Part shown: one piece after another, positions 10,010 through 19,988 of the stretch
Position numbering within the stretch: the stretch's first letter is position 1
Layout of the letters: each line of letters opens with the position of its first letter
DNA from: an uncultured SAR116 cluster alpha proteobacterium
GTDB lineage: Bacteria > Pseudomonadota > Alphaproteobacteria > Puniceispirillales > Marisalimonadaceae
Length of the DNA stretch: 43,820 bases
Direction of reading: 5' to 3'
NCBI GenBank assembly: GCA_902630555.1
Contig: CACOVB010000004.1
Location: 1 to 43,820 of the forward strand
Made by a program: the position numbers and the translations under genes
The notes under the pieces: generated by a model
Database searches by the model: none
What the model saw: the letters and a program-made list of their open reading frames with translations, nothing else
What the model was told of the DNA's origin: nothing

Positions 10010-11401
10010 TTATTTAGAGGGCTTTATCATTTTTTCAGGTTTAACAATTTTGTCAAAACTATTCTCAGAAATAAAGCTGTATCTGACAGCAGCTTCCTTA
10101 AGCGTTAAACCTTCTTTGTGAGCAAGTTTAGCAACTTTTGTAGCATTATCATAACCAATTTGTGGGACCAAAGCTGTAACTAACATCAAAGATTTTTCCA
10201 TGAGTTGCTTTATATTTTTTTTATTGGGCGTAATGCCTATTAAACAATTAGTTGTGAAACTATTAATGCTGTCTGAAAGTAATTGCATAGATTGAATTAA
10301 ATTATAAAGAATTACTGGCTTATAAGCGTTTAATTCCATATGTCCTTGAGATCCAGAGAAACTGATTGTGGTATGATTACCAATAATTTGTGCACACACC
10401 ATGGTAAGAGCTTCACATTGAGTAGGATTTACTTTGCCTGGCATTATTGACGACCCAGGTTCATTTTCAGGTAAATTTAATTCTCCTAGTCCTGATCTTG
10501 GCCCAGATCCTAATAATCTTATATCATTTGCTATTTTATGAAGCGAAACTGCGACTGTATTTATCATACCTGACATTTCAACCATTGCATCATGAGTTGC
10601 AATAGCCTCAAATTTATTTTCTGCTGTTTTGAAATTAATACCAGTAAATTTAGATACATTAGAAGCAAATAATTTTGAGAAACTTTTTTTTGTATTTAAA
10701 CCTGTCCCTACAGCAGTTCCACCTTGAGCTAAATACTTTAGTCTAATTAGTGCTAATTCTACTCGCTTAATCCCAAACTCAATTTGTTTTTGAAAGCCTG
10801 AGAATTCTTGGCCTAAAGAAAGAGGCGTTGCATCTTGCAAGTGAGTCCTTCCAATTTTAATGATTTTATCCCATAATTTTACTTTTTTGGACATTTCTTT
10901 GTGTAAATATTTTAAAGAAGGAATGACTGATTTTGTAACTGTTTCGACGCAAGCAATATGCATCGCAGTGGGAAAGGTATCATTTGAAGATTGGCTTTTA
11001 TTACAATGGTCATTTGGGTGAACAGGAGATTTTGATCCTAAAATGCCCCCTAAAATTTGAATTGCTCTGTTTGAAATAACCTCATTAGCATTCATATTTG
11101 TTTGTGTTCCTGAACCTGTTTGCCATATAACTAATGGAAAATGTTCATTCAATTTTCCTTCGGCCACTTCTTTTGAAGCTTGCATTATTGCTTTACCAAT
11201 TTTTTTATCAATAATTCCCAGTTCTAAATTTGTTTTTGCTGAACAAAATTTTATTATTCCCAATGCTCTAACCAAAATGTCAGGCATAGTTTCATTTCCA
11301 ATTTTAAAGTTTTTTAAAGATCGCTGAGTTTGTGCTCCCCAAAGCATTTTATCTAAAACTTTTATTGATCCAAAACTATCATTTTCATCTCTAAAGTTCA
11401 T
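10010..11401 (-). CDS. fumC: class II fumarate hydratase
   Basis: [58 protein letters not shown]. Confidence 0.96.
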   Translation of the reverse strand: MNFRDENDSFGSIKVLDKMLWGAQTQRSLKNFKIGNETMPDILVRALGIIKFCSAKTNLELGIIDKKIGKAIMQASKEVAEGKLNEHFPLVIWQTGSGTQTNMNANEVISNRAIQILGGILGSKSPVHPNDHCNKSQSSNDTFPTAMHIACVETVTKSVIPSLKYLHKEMSKKVKLWDKIIKIGRTHLQDATPLSLGQEFSGFQKQIEFGIKRVELALIRLKYLAQGGTAVGTGLNTKKSFSKLFASNVSKFTGINFKTAENKFEAIATHDAMVEMSGMINTVAVSLHKIANDIRLLGSGPRSGLGELNLPENEPGSSIMPGKVNPTQCEALTMVCAQIIGNHTTISFSGSQGHMELNAYKPVILYNLIQSMQLLSDSINSFTTNCLIGITPNKKNIKQLMEKSLMLVTALVPQIGYDNATKVAKLAHKEGLTLKEAAVRYSFISENSFDKIVKPEKMIKPSK

Positions 11402-11416
11402 CTTATAATCCTATAG

Positions 11417-11905
11417 TTAATCTTCTTTTTTAGATCTAAATGCATCCAATGAGAATATTTCAGCATTAAACTTTTTCTTCTTATCTTCATTGAATTTATT
11501 TGAAGATAATTTTTTTTCTTTTTTTATATTTTCTGCTAGAAAATCTTTTTTAAATTGTAAACTAAAGCCGACTGAGGGATCTGAAAAAGATGTGATAGAA
11601 TTAAATGGAACAGAAATATTTTTTTTCTTTCCACTAAAAGAGAGAACAACTGAAAATTTATGATCATCAATAATGAGATCCCAGAACTGATGTTGCAGAA
11701 TAATCTTAATTTCGTTATCTTCTCCAGCCTTTAATTCAGACGGCACTTTTACTCCATTATATGTCGAATCAAATGAAATATAAAAATGATGATCACCAGG
11801 AAGTCCTTCCTCATTGACTAATTCTAATGATTTCTTGACAACTAATCTTAGTGTTTCCTCAACTATTTGATCATAATCAATGTTTTTTTTATCAATCTCA
11901 TCCAT
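11417..11905 (-). CDS. sspB: ClpXP adaptor protein SspB (alphaproteobacterial type)
   Basis: DYDQIVEETLRLVVKKSLELVNEEGLPGDHHFYISFDSTYNGVKVP...VPFNSITSFSDPSVGFSLQF; acidic/charged C-terminal tail. Confidence 0.9.
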   Translation of the reverse strand: MDEIDKKNIDYDQIVEETLRLVVKKSLELVNEEGLPGDHHFYISFDSTYNGVKVPSELKAGEDNEIKIILQHQFWDLIIDDHKFSVVLSFSGKKKNISVPFNSITSFSDPSVGFSLQFKKDFLAENIKKEKKLSSNKFNEDKKKKFNAEIFSLDAFRSKKED

Positions 11906-11972
11906 TTCAAACTCAAAAAAAAGATTATGTTTTTATTATATTTTATGAGAAACAATTTTTACAGATAAATTT

Positions 11973-12001
11973 AAAAAAAAAGGCAAGACCTAAGTCTTGC
12001 C
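11973..12001 (-). terminator. intrinsic terminator of the tmRNA transcript
   Basis: Stem ggcaagac-ctaa-gtcttgcc (8 bp, 11982-12001) followed on the minus strand by a U-run (A-run 11973-11981 on +). Confidence 0.85.
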
Positions 12002-12003
12002 CT

Positions 12004-12256
12004 TGAGTTTCTGTTGCCAGGCAGTTCAACCCCGCCGATCCTTGCTAGAGGATAGGACTTTAATTTCGGTTACTTTAGCTGCTAAGCAGCTGCTGCAACC
12101 GGAGCGTAGTTGTCGTTTGCAACTATTAAATAGCCCGATATCGGTGGTACAATGCCGAGTAAAAGTTTTATTTTTATCACACACGTCGATCCTATTTCAC
12201 CCCCGTAATTATTTTGGTGGAGGTGCCGGGTACTGCCCCCGGGTCCGCAGAGCTTA
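12004..12256 (-). ncRNA. ssrA: circularly permuted two-piece tmRNA (acceptor piece, ~10 nt intervening sequence, coding piece with tag ANDNYAPVAAAA)
   Basis: Minus strand: ...GGACCCGGGGGCAGTACCCGGCACCTCCACCA (acceptor end, CCA at 12217-12215), AAATAATTAC spacer, then GGGGGTGAAATAGGATCGAC (5' end at 12204) and GCA AAC GAC AAC TAC GCT CCG GTT GCA GCA GCT GCT TAG (12120-12082). GGGGGUG pairs with CACCUCC including the G3:U70-type pair. Outer boundaries approximate. Confidence 0.95.
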
Positions 12257-12377
12257 TTTTATAAAATGTTTATTACTATAGTCATTTAAGACTTAATAAA
12301 TATATATTAATTTCAAAAATTATTAAAGAGCAATGACAATTAAAATACTTTTTGTTATTAATGTTTAGAGGTTAAAA

Positions 12378-13169
12378 ATGATACAATACTTAGATTTACT
12401 AAAAAATGTTTTTGATAATGGTATAATAAAAAAAGATAGAACTGGTGTTGGAACAAAATCACTTTTCGGGTGGCAAATGAGATTTGATTTAAGTAAAGGT
12501 TTCCCTCTTTTAACTACAAAAAAACTTCATATTAAGTCAATTGTTCATGAACTTTTATGGTTTGTTAAAGGAGATACAAATATAAAATATTTGAATGATA
12601 ATAATGTACATATTTGGGACGAATGGGCAGATGATAATGGTAATTTAGGTCCAGTTTATGGAAAGCAATGGCGTTCATGGGAGAATAATGGAGTTGAAAT
12701 TGACCAGTTAAAAAATGCAATTGAATTAATTAAAAATGACCCAAGTTCAAGAAGAATTATTGTTTCGTCGTGGAATCCGGCAGATGTTTCAAAAATGGCT
12801 TTACCTCCTTGTCATTGCTTGTTTCAATTTCATGTTATTGACAATAAACTTTCTTGCCAACTTTACCAAAGAAGTGCAGATATTTTTTTAGGAGTTCCAT
12901 TCAATATAGCTTCATATGCTCTTCTCACTCATATGATAGCTGATTTAACAAATTTAAATGTTGGATTTTTTGTACATACGCTTGGTGATGCACATCTATA
13001 TCTAAATCACCAAGATCAAGCTAAAGAGCAATTAACTAGAAAACCTAAAGATTTACCTAAACTTGTTATTAACAAAAAAAGAAAAAATATTGATGAGTTT
13101 CAATTTGATGATTTTATATTTCAAAATTATTCACCAGATGCAAACATCAAAGCTCCAATAGCAGTTTAA
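12378..13169 (+). CDS. thyA: thymidylate synthase
   Basis: [56 protein letters not shown]. Confidence 0.97.
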   Translation: MIQYLDLLKNVFDNGIIKKDRTGVGTKSLFGWQMRFDLSKGFPLLTTKKLHIKSIVHELLWFVKGDTNIKYLNDNNVHIWDEWADDNGNLGPVYGKQWRSWENNGVEIDQLKNAIELIKNDPSSRRIIVSSWNPADVSKMALPPCHCLFQFHVIDNKLSCQLYQRSADIFLGVPFNIASYALLTHMIADLTNLNVGFFVHTLGDAHLYLNHQDQAKEQLTRKPKDLPKLVINKKRKNIDEFQFDDFIFQNYSPDANIKAPIAV

Positions 13170-13173
13170 TTGC

Positions 13174-13725
13174 GTGAAAACGATTAAAAAAAATAGATTT
13201 CGTATAGTTACAATTGTTGCTGTTTCTAAGGATTTTATAATTGGTGACGGTAATCAAATGTTATGGCATCTACCAAATGATTTAAAAAGATTAAAATCTA
13301 TAACTTTTGGTAACCCATTAATAATGGGGAGAAAAACTTTTGATAGTATTGGCAAACCTTTAGTAGGTAGAGCAAATATTATTTTAACAAATAAAAGAAA
13401 TTTTAAAGATGACATTGAATTAGAAAAATATTTTGTACAAAATTTTGAAGACGCAGTAATAAAAGCCAATGATTGGATTAATAAAAAATTTAAAAAAAAT
13501 GAACAGAGTTCAAAAAAAATTTTTATTTTTGGAGGAGGTGAAATATATAAATTAGCTCTAAGTTTTTGTAGTCAAATTGAACTTACTCTAGTCGATATTA
13601 ATTTAAAAAAAGGAGTTTCCTTTCCTTGTATCGATGAGAAAAACTGGGAAAAAAAATTGATTCAGAAAGTTGAAGGAAATGGAAGTTATCCACCTCATTC
13701 TTTTTGGGTTTATAATAGAAAATAA
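13174..13725 (+). CDS. folA: dihydrofolate reductase (GTG start)
   Basis: IVAVSKDFIIGDGNQMLWHLPNDLKRLKSITFGNPLIMGRKTFDSIGKPL; immediately downstream of thyA. Confidence 0.95.
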   Translation: MKTIKKNRFRIVTIVAVSKDFIIGDGNQMLWHLPNDLKRLKSITFGNPLIMGRKTFDSIGKPLVGRANIILTNKRNFKDDIELEKYFVQNFEDAVIKANDWINKKFKKNEQSSKKIFIFGGGEIYKLALSFCSQIELTLVDINLKKGVSFPCIDEKNWEKKLIQKVEGNGSYPPHSFWVYNRK

Positions 13726-13726
13726 A

Positions 13727-14518
13727 TTAAGTTTTAATTTTTTTTAGAATTTTTTGGCTTATGTCAAAAAAAGATTTGAAAATCACATCATCTTTTTTTT
13801 GTTTTATAATTGGGTGTTGAATATCATATTTTTTAACTAAATCTTCACTAAGTGGTAATTCCCCAAGTACTTCTAAGTCAAGGTTATTAGCCAGTTTAAA
13901 GCCTGATTTTTTCCCAAAAATATAATGTTTTTTTTTACATTCACTACAAATATAGTAACTCATATTTTCAATTAAACCTAGAATTGGTAGATTAACTTTT
14001 TTAAACATATTTATACCTCTTTTAACGTCTAATAAAGATAATTCTTGAGGTGTAGTTATTATTAATGCACCACTAACATCAATTTTTTGAGAAATTGTTA
14101 ATTGTACATCTCCGGTTCCTGGAGGAGTATCAATTATTAAAATATCTAACTCTCCCCAGGCTACATCTTTGAGTAATTGTGTGATTGCTTTAATGACCAT
14201 AGGCCCTCTCCATATATTAGCCGTTTCTTCTGGGATTAAATAGCCAATTGACATTGTTTTAAGACCATTAACTTCAATTGGTAAAAATTTTTTATTTTCA
14301 ATTTTGGGTTCTTTTTTTGTATCTAGTAATTTAGGTAAACTAGGACCATATATATCAGCATCTAATATACCTACTTTGAGTTTCAAATGGTGAAAAGTTA
14401 ATGCTAGGTTGAGAGCAAATGTTGATTTTCCAACACCACCTTTGCCACTTGCTACAAGCATTACGTGTTTAGCAAATTTTGGTATTTTTAAAAATTTATT
14501 AATATTAATATTTTCCAT
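13727..14518 (-). CDS. mrp: Mrp/NBP35-family ATP-binding iron-sulfur carrier protein
   Basis: VASGKGGVGKSTFALNLAL, DADIYGPSLPKLL, IIDTPPGTGDVQLTI, YYICSECKKKHYIFG. Confidence 0.93.
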   Translation of the reverse strand: MENININKFLKIPKFAKHVMLVASGKGGVGKSTFALNLALTFHHLKLKVGILDADIYGPSLPKLLDTKKEPKIENKKFLPIEVNGLKTMSIGYLIPEETANIWRGPMVIKAITQLLKDVAWGELDILIIDTPPGTGDVQLTISQKIDVSGALIITTPQELSLLDVKRGINMFKKVNLPILGLIENMSYYICSECKKKHYIFGKKSGFKLANNLDLEVLGELPLSEDLVKKYDIQHPIIKQKKDDVIFKSFFDISQKILKKIKT

Positions 14519-14649
14519 AATGTCATCATATAGATAATTTTATTAAAAATTAAAATTATAAATTTAATTTTTAAAAAAATAAAAGATTAAGCTTGAAATT
14601 TTTTTATTGAAACAAATATCTAAGACATATAGATATTTCGGGTGTTAAA

Positions 14650-15732
14650 ATGATCAACAATAATTCTGGCCCTTGGGGCAATAATGATAATAATCAAAAT
14701 CCTTGGGGAAGAAGACCAAATAACCAAACACCACCAGACGTTGATGAAATCATCAAAAATAGTAAAGATAAATTTAAAAAATTCATGCCAACAAATTTTG
14801 GAGGTGGAAAGGGTTTTTCAATTGTTTTTTTAATATTAATTGGTCTATGGTTGGCAACTGGTATTTATAGAGTAAACCCACAAGAACAAGGGGTTGTATT
14901 GAGATTTGGTGAATGGGTAAGAACTACAGAGCCAGGACTACATTATCATTTACCTTCTCCAATAGAAAAAGTAATTACACCAGATGTAACAAGAGAAAAT
15001 AAAATAGAAATAGGATATAGAGCTTTTGGCGGGGGAAACTCAAATAGAAGAGATGTTCCAGATGAATCAAAAATGATAACTGGAGATGAAAATAACATCG
15101 ACATTGATTTTGTAGTTTTCTGGAAAATATCTGACGCAGGCAAATACTTGTTTAATCTTCAAGATCCTCCTGAAACAGTTAAAGTTGCGGCTCAATCCAT
15201 AATGAGAGATATTATTGGTCAAACTAAAATCCAAACCGCATTGACCGAAGGTAGGCAAAATATACAATTAAAAGCTAAATCTTTATTACAAGACCTTCTA
15301 AATTCATATGAGGCAGGTGTTGAAGTTAGAGATGTTCAACTGCTTTCGGTTGACCCACCACAAGAAGTTATTGACGCTTTTAATGACGTACAAAGAGCTA
15401 GACAAGATCGAGATACTTTAATAAACGAAGCCCAAGCTTTTAGGAATGATATTGTCCCTAGAGCAAGAGGTGAAGCTGCTCAAATGATAAATCAAGCACA
15501 AGCATATGAAAGTGAAGTTGTTAATAGAGCAAAAGGTGACACTGATAGATTTTTGTCAATTTATGATAGTTATAAGGTTGACCCAGACGTAACAAGATCT
15601 AGGATTTACCTGGAAACCATGGAGAAAGTTTTATCAAATGTTAATAAGGTCATAATGGATAAATCGTCAAGTTCATCTGGGATTGTACCTTATTTGCCAA
15701 TAGACAAGTTTCAAGGAAAAGGATCTAAGTAA
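14650..15732 (+). CDS. hflK: FtsH protease modulator HflK
   Basis: N-terminal GPWGNNDNNQNPWG, TM, YRVNPQEQGVVLRFGEWVRTTEPGLHYHLPSPIE; paired with hflC. Confidence 0.95.
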   Translation: MINNNSGPWGNNDNNQNPWGRRPNNQTPPDVDEIIKNSKDKFKKFMPTNFGGGKGFSIVFLILIGLWLATGIYRVNPQEQGVVLRFGEWVRTTEPGLHYHLPSPIEKVITPDVTRENKIEIGYRAFGGGNSNRRDVPDESKMITGDENNIDIDFVVFWKISDAGKYLFNLQDPPETVKVAAQSIMRDIIGQTKIQTALTEGRQNIQLKAKSLLQDLLNSYEAGVEVRDVQLLSVDPPQEVIDAFNDVQRARQDRDTLINEAQAFRNDIVPRARGEAAQMINQAQAYESEVVNRAKGDTDRFLSIYDSYKVDPDVTRSRIYLETMEKVLSNVNKVIMDKSSSSSGIVPYLPIDKFQGKGSK

Positions 15733-16601
15733 TGAGTAACACTAAAATATTAACATATACTTTTGGAGTAATAACACTTTTTTTTATTTATAGTTCTTTC
15801 TTTACAGTTGATCAAACTAAACAAGCCATAGTTCTTCAATTTGGAGAACCAAAGAGAGTTGTAAATAAACCAGGTTTAAATTTTAAGATACCATTTATTC
15901 AAGATGTAACATACTTTGAGAAAAGAGTGTTATCTCTTGTTTCAAGTGATTCTGAAGAAGTGATCTTATCTGATCAAAAAAGATTAGAGGTTGATACATA
16001 CTCAAGGTTCAAAATTATTGATCCACTACTATTTTATCAAACAGTCAGAAATGAATCTGGTGCAAGACAAAGATTAGAATCAATTATCGATTCATCAGTA
16101 AGACGTGTTTTAGGTAAGTTAGAATTAGTATCTATATTATCAGATGCTAGACAAAATATTGTCGATGACATTGGAAACGAAGTTAATCAAATAGTTAAAA
16201 GACTTGGCATGGAAATTATTGATGTAAGAATCAGGAGAGCTGATTATCCTGAAGCCACAAGTCAAAATATTTTTAATAGGATGAGATCAGAAAGAGAACA
16301 AGAAGCTAAAGAATTTAGAGCTCAAGGTGCTGAAGAGGCTCAGAAAATTAGATCAGATGCAGAAAAACAAAAAACTATTTTATTAGCTGAAGCTAAACGA
16401 AAGTCCGAATCTATAAGAGGTAATGGTGATGGGCAAGCAATAAAAATATATGCGGATGCTTTCGGAAAAGATGCAAAATTTTTTAAGTTTTATAGATCAA
16501 TGTTAGCTTACGAAAAAACTTTTGTTGATAAAGATACAACAATGATTTTATCACCTGAGAGTGAGTTTTTTGATTTCTTTTCAGATAAAAAAGGGAATTA
16601 A
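15732..16601 (+). CDS. hflC: FtsH protease modulator HflC
   Basis: SPFH protein; VDQTKQAIVLQFGEPKRVVNKPGLNFKIPFIQDV; 1-nt overlap with hflK. Confidence 0.95.
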   Translation: MSNTKILTYTFGVITLFFIYSSFFTVDQTKQAIVLQFGEPKRVVNKPGLNFKIPFIQDVTYFEKRVLSLVSSDSEEVILSDQKRLEVDTYSRFKIIDPLLFYQTVRNESGARQRLESIIDSSVRRVLGKLELVSILSDARQNIVDDIGNEVNQIVKRLGMEIIDVRIRRADYPEATSQNIFNRMRSEREQEAKEFRAQGAEEAQKIRSDAEKQKTILLAEAKRKSESIRGNGDGQAIKIYADAFGKDAKFFKFYRSMLAYEKTFVDKDTTMILSPESEFFDFFSDKKGN

Positions 16602-16672
16602 ATTTCTTTTTTTAAACATATTTATGACATTTTTTACATGCCAAAATAAATTTCTATTTAATTGAGGGATAT

Positions 16673-18094
16673 ATGTTTCTAAATTACAAATTAAAAATAA
16701 TTTTACTTACTTTTTCATTTATATTTATACCTTTAAAAGGTTATGCCAAAAAAACTCCAGAAAGTTTTGCAAATTTAGCTGAAATATTGAGTCCATCCGT
16801 TGTAAATATTTCTACAACAACAATAATAGAAGATAGAAAACAAAATTTACCAGCTTTCCCTCCTGGTTCACCATTTGAAGAATTTTTCAAACAATTTCAA
16901 GATCCTAATCAAGGAAAAAGAAGAGCACAGTCGCTTGGATCTGGATTTATTATAGACAAAAAAGGTTATATTATTACTAACAATCACGTAATTGAAAACG
17001 CTGAAAAGATTATGGTTATTCTTCATGATGATAAATCTTTTGAAGCTGAAGTTATTGGCAAAGATCCAAAAACAGATGTTGCATTATTAAAAATTAATCC
17101 AAAAAACACGAATTTGAAAGCTGTAAAGTTTGGTAATTCTAACGATTTAAGAGTAGGTGATTGGGTTATGGCCATTGGAAATCCGTTTGGTTTTGGAGGT
17201 ACAGTGACAGCTGGAATTGTATCAGCAAGAGGAAGAAATATAGGTGGATCCTATGATGATTACATTCAAACTGACGCTTCAATAAATAGAGGGAATTCAG
17301 GTGGACCTCTATTTGATATGAAAGGTAATGTTGTAGGTATAAACACGGCAATATTTTCTCAATCAGGTGGATCTGTGGGTATAGGTTTTGCTGTATCGTC
17401 AAATTTAGCAAAACAAGTTTCAGATCAACTAAGAAAATATGGTCGTACAAAGCGAGGTTGGTTAGGCGTTTTAATTCAACAAATCACAAAAGAGATCGCA
17501 GAATCTTTAGGTTTAAAAAATACACATGGAGCTTTGGTATCATCAGCAACCGAAAATGGCCCAGCATTTAAGGCTGGCATAAAGTCTGGTGATGTTATTT
17601 TAAAATTTAATGGTATTAAAATAAAAAATATGAATGAACTACCTAAAGTTGTAGCAGGAACACCTGTTGGAAATTCTGTAAAGGTTGAAATTTGGAGAAA
17701 TGGTAAAATAAAGACTTTAAATGTAAAGTTAGGTGAATTAGAGCTGGCAGAAAATAATAACCTAATTGATAAAAAGCAAAACAAAAGCCTAACTAAATCA
17801 TTTCCTAAAATTGGTTTTGAAATAAAACAATTGGAAGATCAAGATATTAAAAAGTATAAATTAAAAAATTTTTCTAAAGGTATTGTAATTTCTAATGTTA
17901 AAAATAATAGTAAAGCTTTTAAAAGTGGTCTTAGAGAAGGAATGATAATAGTAAGAGTGGGGCAATCCGAAGTTTCAGATTTAAATGTAATAAGTAATGC
18001 TATAGAAAAGGCAAAAAAACAAAAAAGGAATGCGTTATTAATGTTAGTTAATTTTGAAGGTGCGGATAGGTTTGTTGCCGTTGAAATATTTTAA
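16673..18094 (+). CDS. degP: Do/DegP-family periplasmic serine endoprotease
   Basis: Signal peptide, GSGFIIDKKGYIITNNHVI, TDVALLKI, QTDASINRGNSGGPLF, two PDZ-like regions. Confidence 0.93.
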   Translation: MFLNYKLKIILLTFSFIFIPLKGYAKKTPESFANLAEILSPSVVNISTTTIIEDRKQNLPAFPPGSPFEEFFKQFQDPNQGKRRAQSLGSGFIIDKKGYIITNNHVIENAEKIMVILHDDKSFEAEVIGKDPKTDVALLKINPKNTNLKAVKFGNSNDLRVGDWVMAIGNPFGFGGTVTAGIVSARGRNIGGSYDDYIQTDASINRGNSGGPLFDMKGNVVGINTAIFSQSGGSVGIGFAVSSNLAKQVSDQLRKYGRTKRGWLGVLIQQITKEIAESLGLKNTHGALVSSATENGPAFKAGIKSGDVILKFNGIKIKNMNELPKVVAGTPVGNSVKVEIWRNGKIKTLNVKLGELELAENNNLIDKKQNKSLTKSFPKIGFEIKQLEDQDIKKYKLKNFSKGIVISNVKNNSKAFKSGLREGMIIVRVGQSEVSDLNVISNAIEKAKKQKRNALLMLVNFEGADRFVAVEIF

Positions 18095-18096
18095 AA

Positions 18097-18984
18097 CTAA
18101 ATTTGATAATCTTGTAAATATAGAATCCCTTTCAAATTTGTATGATTGAAAACAACATCTGCTACATTGTTTAGTATTTGTTTTCCTTTATATGATACAC
18201 CAATGCCAGTTTGTTTTATTAAATTAACATCATTGGCTCCGTCACCTACTGAAATTACATCATTTAGTGTAAAATTAAGCTTTTTTAAATAACTTTTAGT
18301 AATATCTAATTTTGCATTTTTATCTAAAATAGGGCTTTGCACACATCCATTAAGTACAATTTTGCCATCTTTTTTTTTATATAAAAAATTATTACAGTGG
18401 TAATAATCAAATCCGATTTTTTTTGCTATATAGCTTACCGAAGGAGAAAATCCACCTGAAATAAGTACAGTTATACATGAATTAGCTTTCATCTTTTCAA
18501 CTAGTTCTATTGCACCATCATTGATTTGAATTTTATTATTTAACTTGAAAATATTTTCTAAAGGATAGCTATTTAATAGATTTATTCTCTGTAAAAGTGC
18601 ATCTTTAAAATCTAACTCACCTCTCATAGCTCTTTTTGTAAAATTTTTTATTTCATTACCTATTCCAGCATCTTCAGCTATTTCGTCTAGACTTTCTTCT
18701 TCAATAATGGTGCTATCCATATCGCAGATTAGAATTTTCTTTTTTCGTGGGGATGAGATATTTAAAAAATTTATATCAATTGGTAAATTTTTAAAAATAT
18801 CTTCAATTTTTTTTTTTACATTATTATTAAATTTTTCTAGACACCATTCATAAAAATCATTTTTTACAATCTCTCTATTTGAAAATTCAATATTTTGATT
18901 ATTTAAAATCAAATTAATTTTATTAATCACATTATTATCAATTTTAAAATTTGACGAGTTTGATATAAATAAATAATTAGTCAT
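18097..18984 (-). CDS. serB: phosphoserine phosphatase
   Basis: DMDSTIIEEESLDEIAEDAGIG, LISGGFSPSVSYIAKKIGFD, SVGDGANDVNLI. Internal ATG at 18984 preferred to 19026, which overlaps miaA. Confidence 0.93.
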   Translation of the reverse strand: MTNYLFISNSSNFKIDNNVINKINLILNNQNIEFSNREIVKNDFYEWCLEKFNNNVKKKIEDIFKNLPIDINFLNISSPRKKKILICDMDSTIIEEESLDEIAEDAGIGNEIKNFTKRAMRGELDFKDALLQRINLLNSYPLENIFKLNNKIQINDGAIELVEKMKANSCITVLISGGFSPSVSYIAKKIGFDYYHCNNFLYKKKDGKIVLNGCVQSPILDKNAKLDITKSYLKKLNFTLNDVISVGDGANDVNLIKQTGIGVSYKGKQILNNVADVVFNHTNLKGILYLQDYQI

Positions 18985-19011
18985 CATATTTTTTAAAATA
19001 TTACATTTGAT

Positions 19012-19926
19012 ATGTCCATAACTCAATTAATAGAAAGTAAAATTTTAGATTCAAGTTTTAATGAAGCTCCAATTATAATAATTTCTGGCCCAACAGGAAT
19101 AGGGAAGTCAAACTTAGCTTTATCTTTAGCTAAAAAAATAAATGGAGTTATAATTAATGCAGACTCAATGCAGATATATAAAGAGTTAAAAGTAATATCA
19201 TCTCAACCAAGCAATAGAGATAAAAAAGTAGTTTCTCATGAACTATATAGCATAAGATCAATTTGCCAAGGTTTTTCAGTTATGGATTGGTTGGAATTAG
19301 TTGAAAAAAAACTTGATGAAATTTTTTATAAAAATAAGGTACCTATTATAGTTGGAGGAACTGGTTTATATATTAAATCAGCAATAAATGGAATATCAAA
19401 AATACCAAAGGTTGATAAAAAAGTTTTTGATAATTGCTTAAAACTTTTTGAAAAAATTGGAATAATAGAATTTAAAAAATTGGTAAAAAAAATAGATGAA
19501 AATTTTATTATTAAAAATATTGATAAACAAAGATTGATCAGGGCTTATTCAGTCTATTTACAAACTGGTAAAGCTATTTCTGAATGGCATAAAAGTTCTG
19601 AAATAAATAGAATATATAATACCTTTTTTTCAATTTTGTTAGAACAGGAAAGAGAAAAAAATTACAAAAATTGTGAAAATAGATTTGACGAATTTATTGA
19701 CAATGGCGCTATCGAAGAAGTGAGATATTTAAAAGAAAAAAATTTTGATAGATCTCTACCAGGATTTAAATGTTTAGGAGTTAATTGGATTTTAAAATAT
19801 TTAGATAAGGAAATTTCTCTTAATGATGCAATTTTATTGAGTAAACGTGATACTAGAAGATATGTAAAAAGACAATTAACTTGGTTTAGACATAATTTTA
19901 ACCCAGATCTAATTTTAAGAATATAG
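19012..19926 (+). CDS. miaA: tRNA dimethylallyltransferase
   Basis: ISGPTGIGKSNLALSLAK, INADSMQIYKELKVISSQPS, VGGTGLYIKSAINGI, LSKRDTRRYVKRQLTWFRH. Confidence 0.95.
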   Translation: MSITQLIESKILDSSFNEAPIIIISGPTGIGKSNLALSLAKKINGVIINADSMQIYKELKVISSQPSNRDKKVVSHELYSIRSICQGFSVMDWLELVEKKLDEIFYKNKVPIIVGGTGLYIKSAINGISKIPKVDKKVFDNCLKLFEKIGIIEFKKLVKKIDENFIIKNIDKQRLIRAYSVYLQTGKAISEWHKSSEINRIYNTFFSILLEQEREKNYKNCENRFDEFIDNGAIEEVRYLKEKNFDRSLPGFKCLGVNWILKYLDKEISLNDAILLSKRDTRRYVKRQLTWFRHNFNPDLILRI

Positions 19927-19988
19927 ATATCAAACAATAATATATTGACCAAATTAATAAACAAAGTTATTTAATACCGGGGATAATT

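Noticed and set aside
11997-12281. 94-aa ORF on + strand (MPLSFCCQAVQPRRSLLED...)
   Set aside because: Entirely antisense to the permuted tmRNA; no coding signature.
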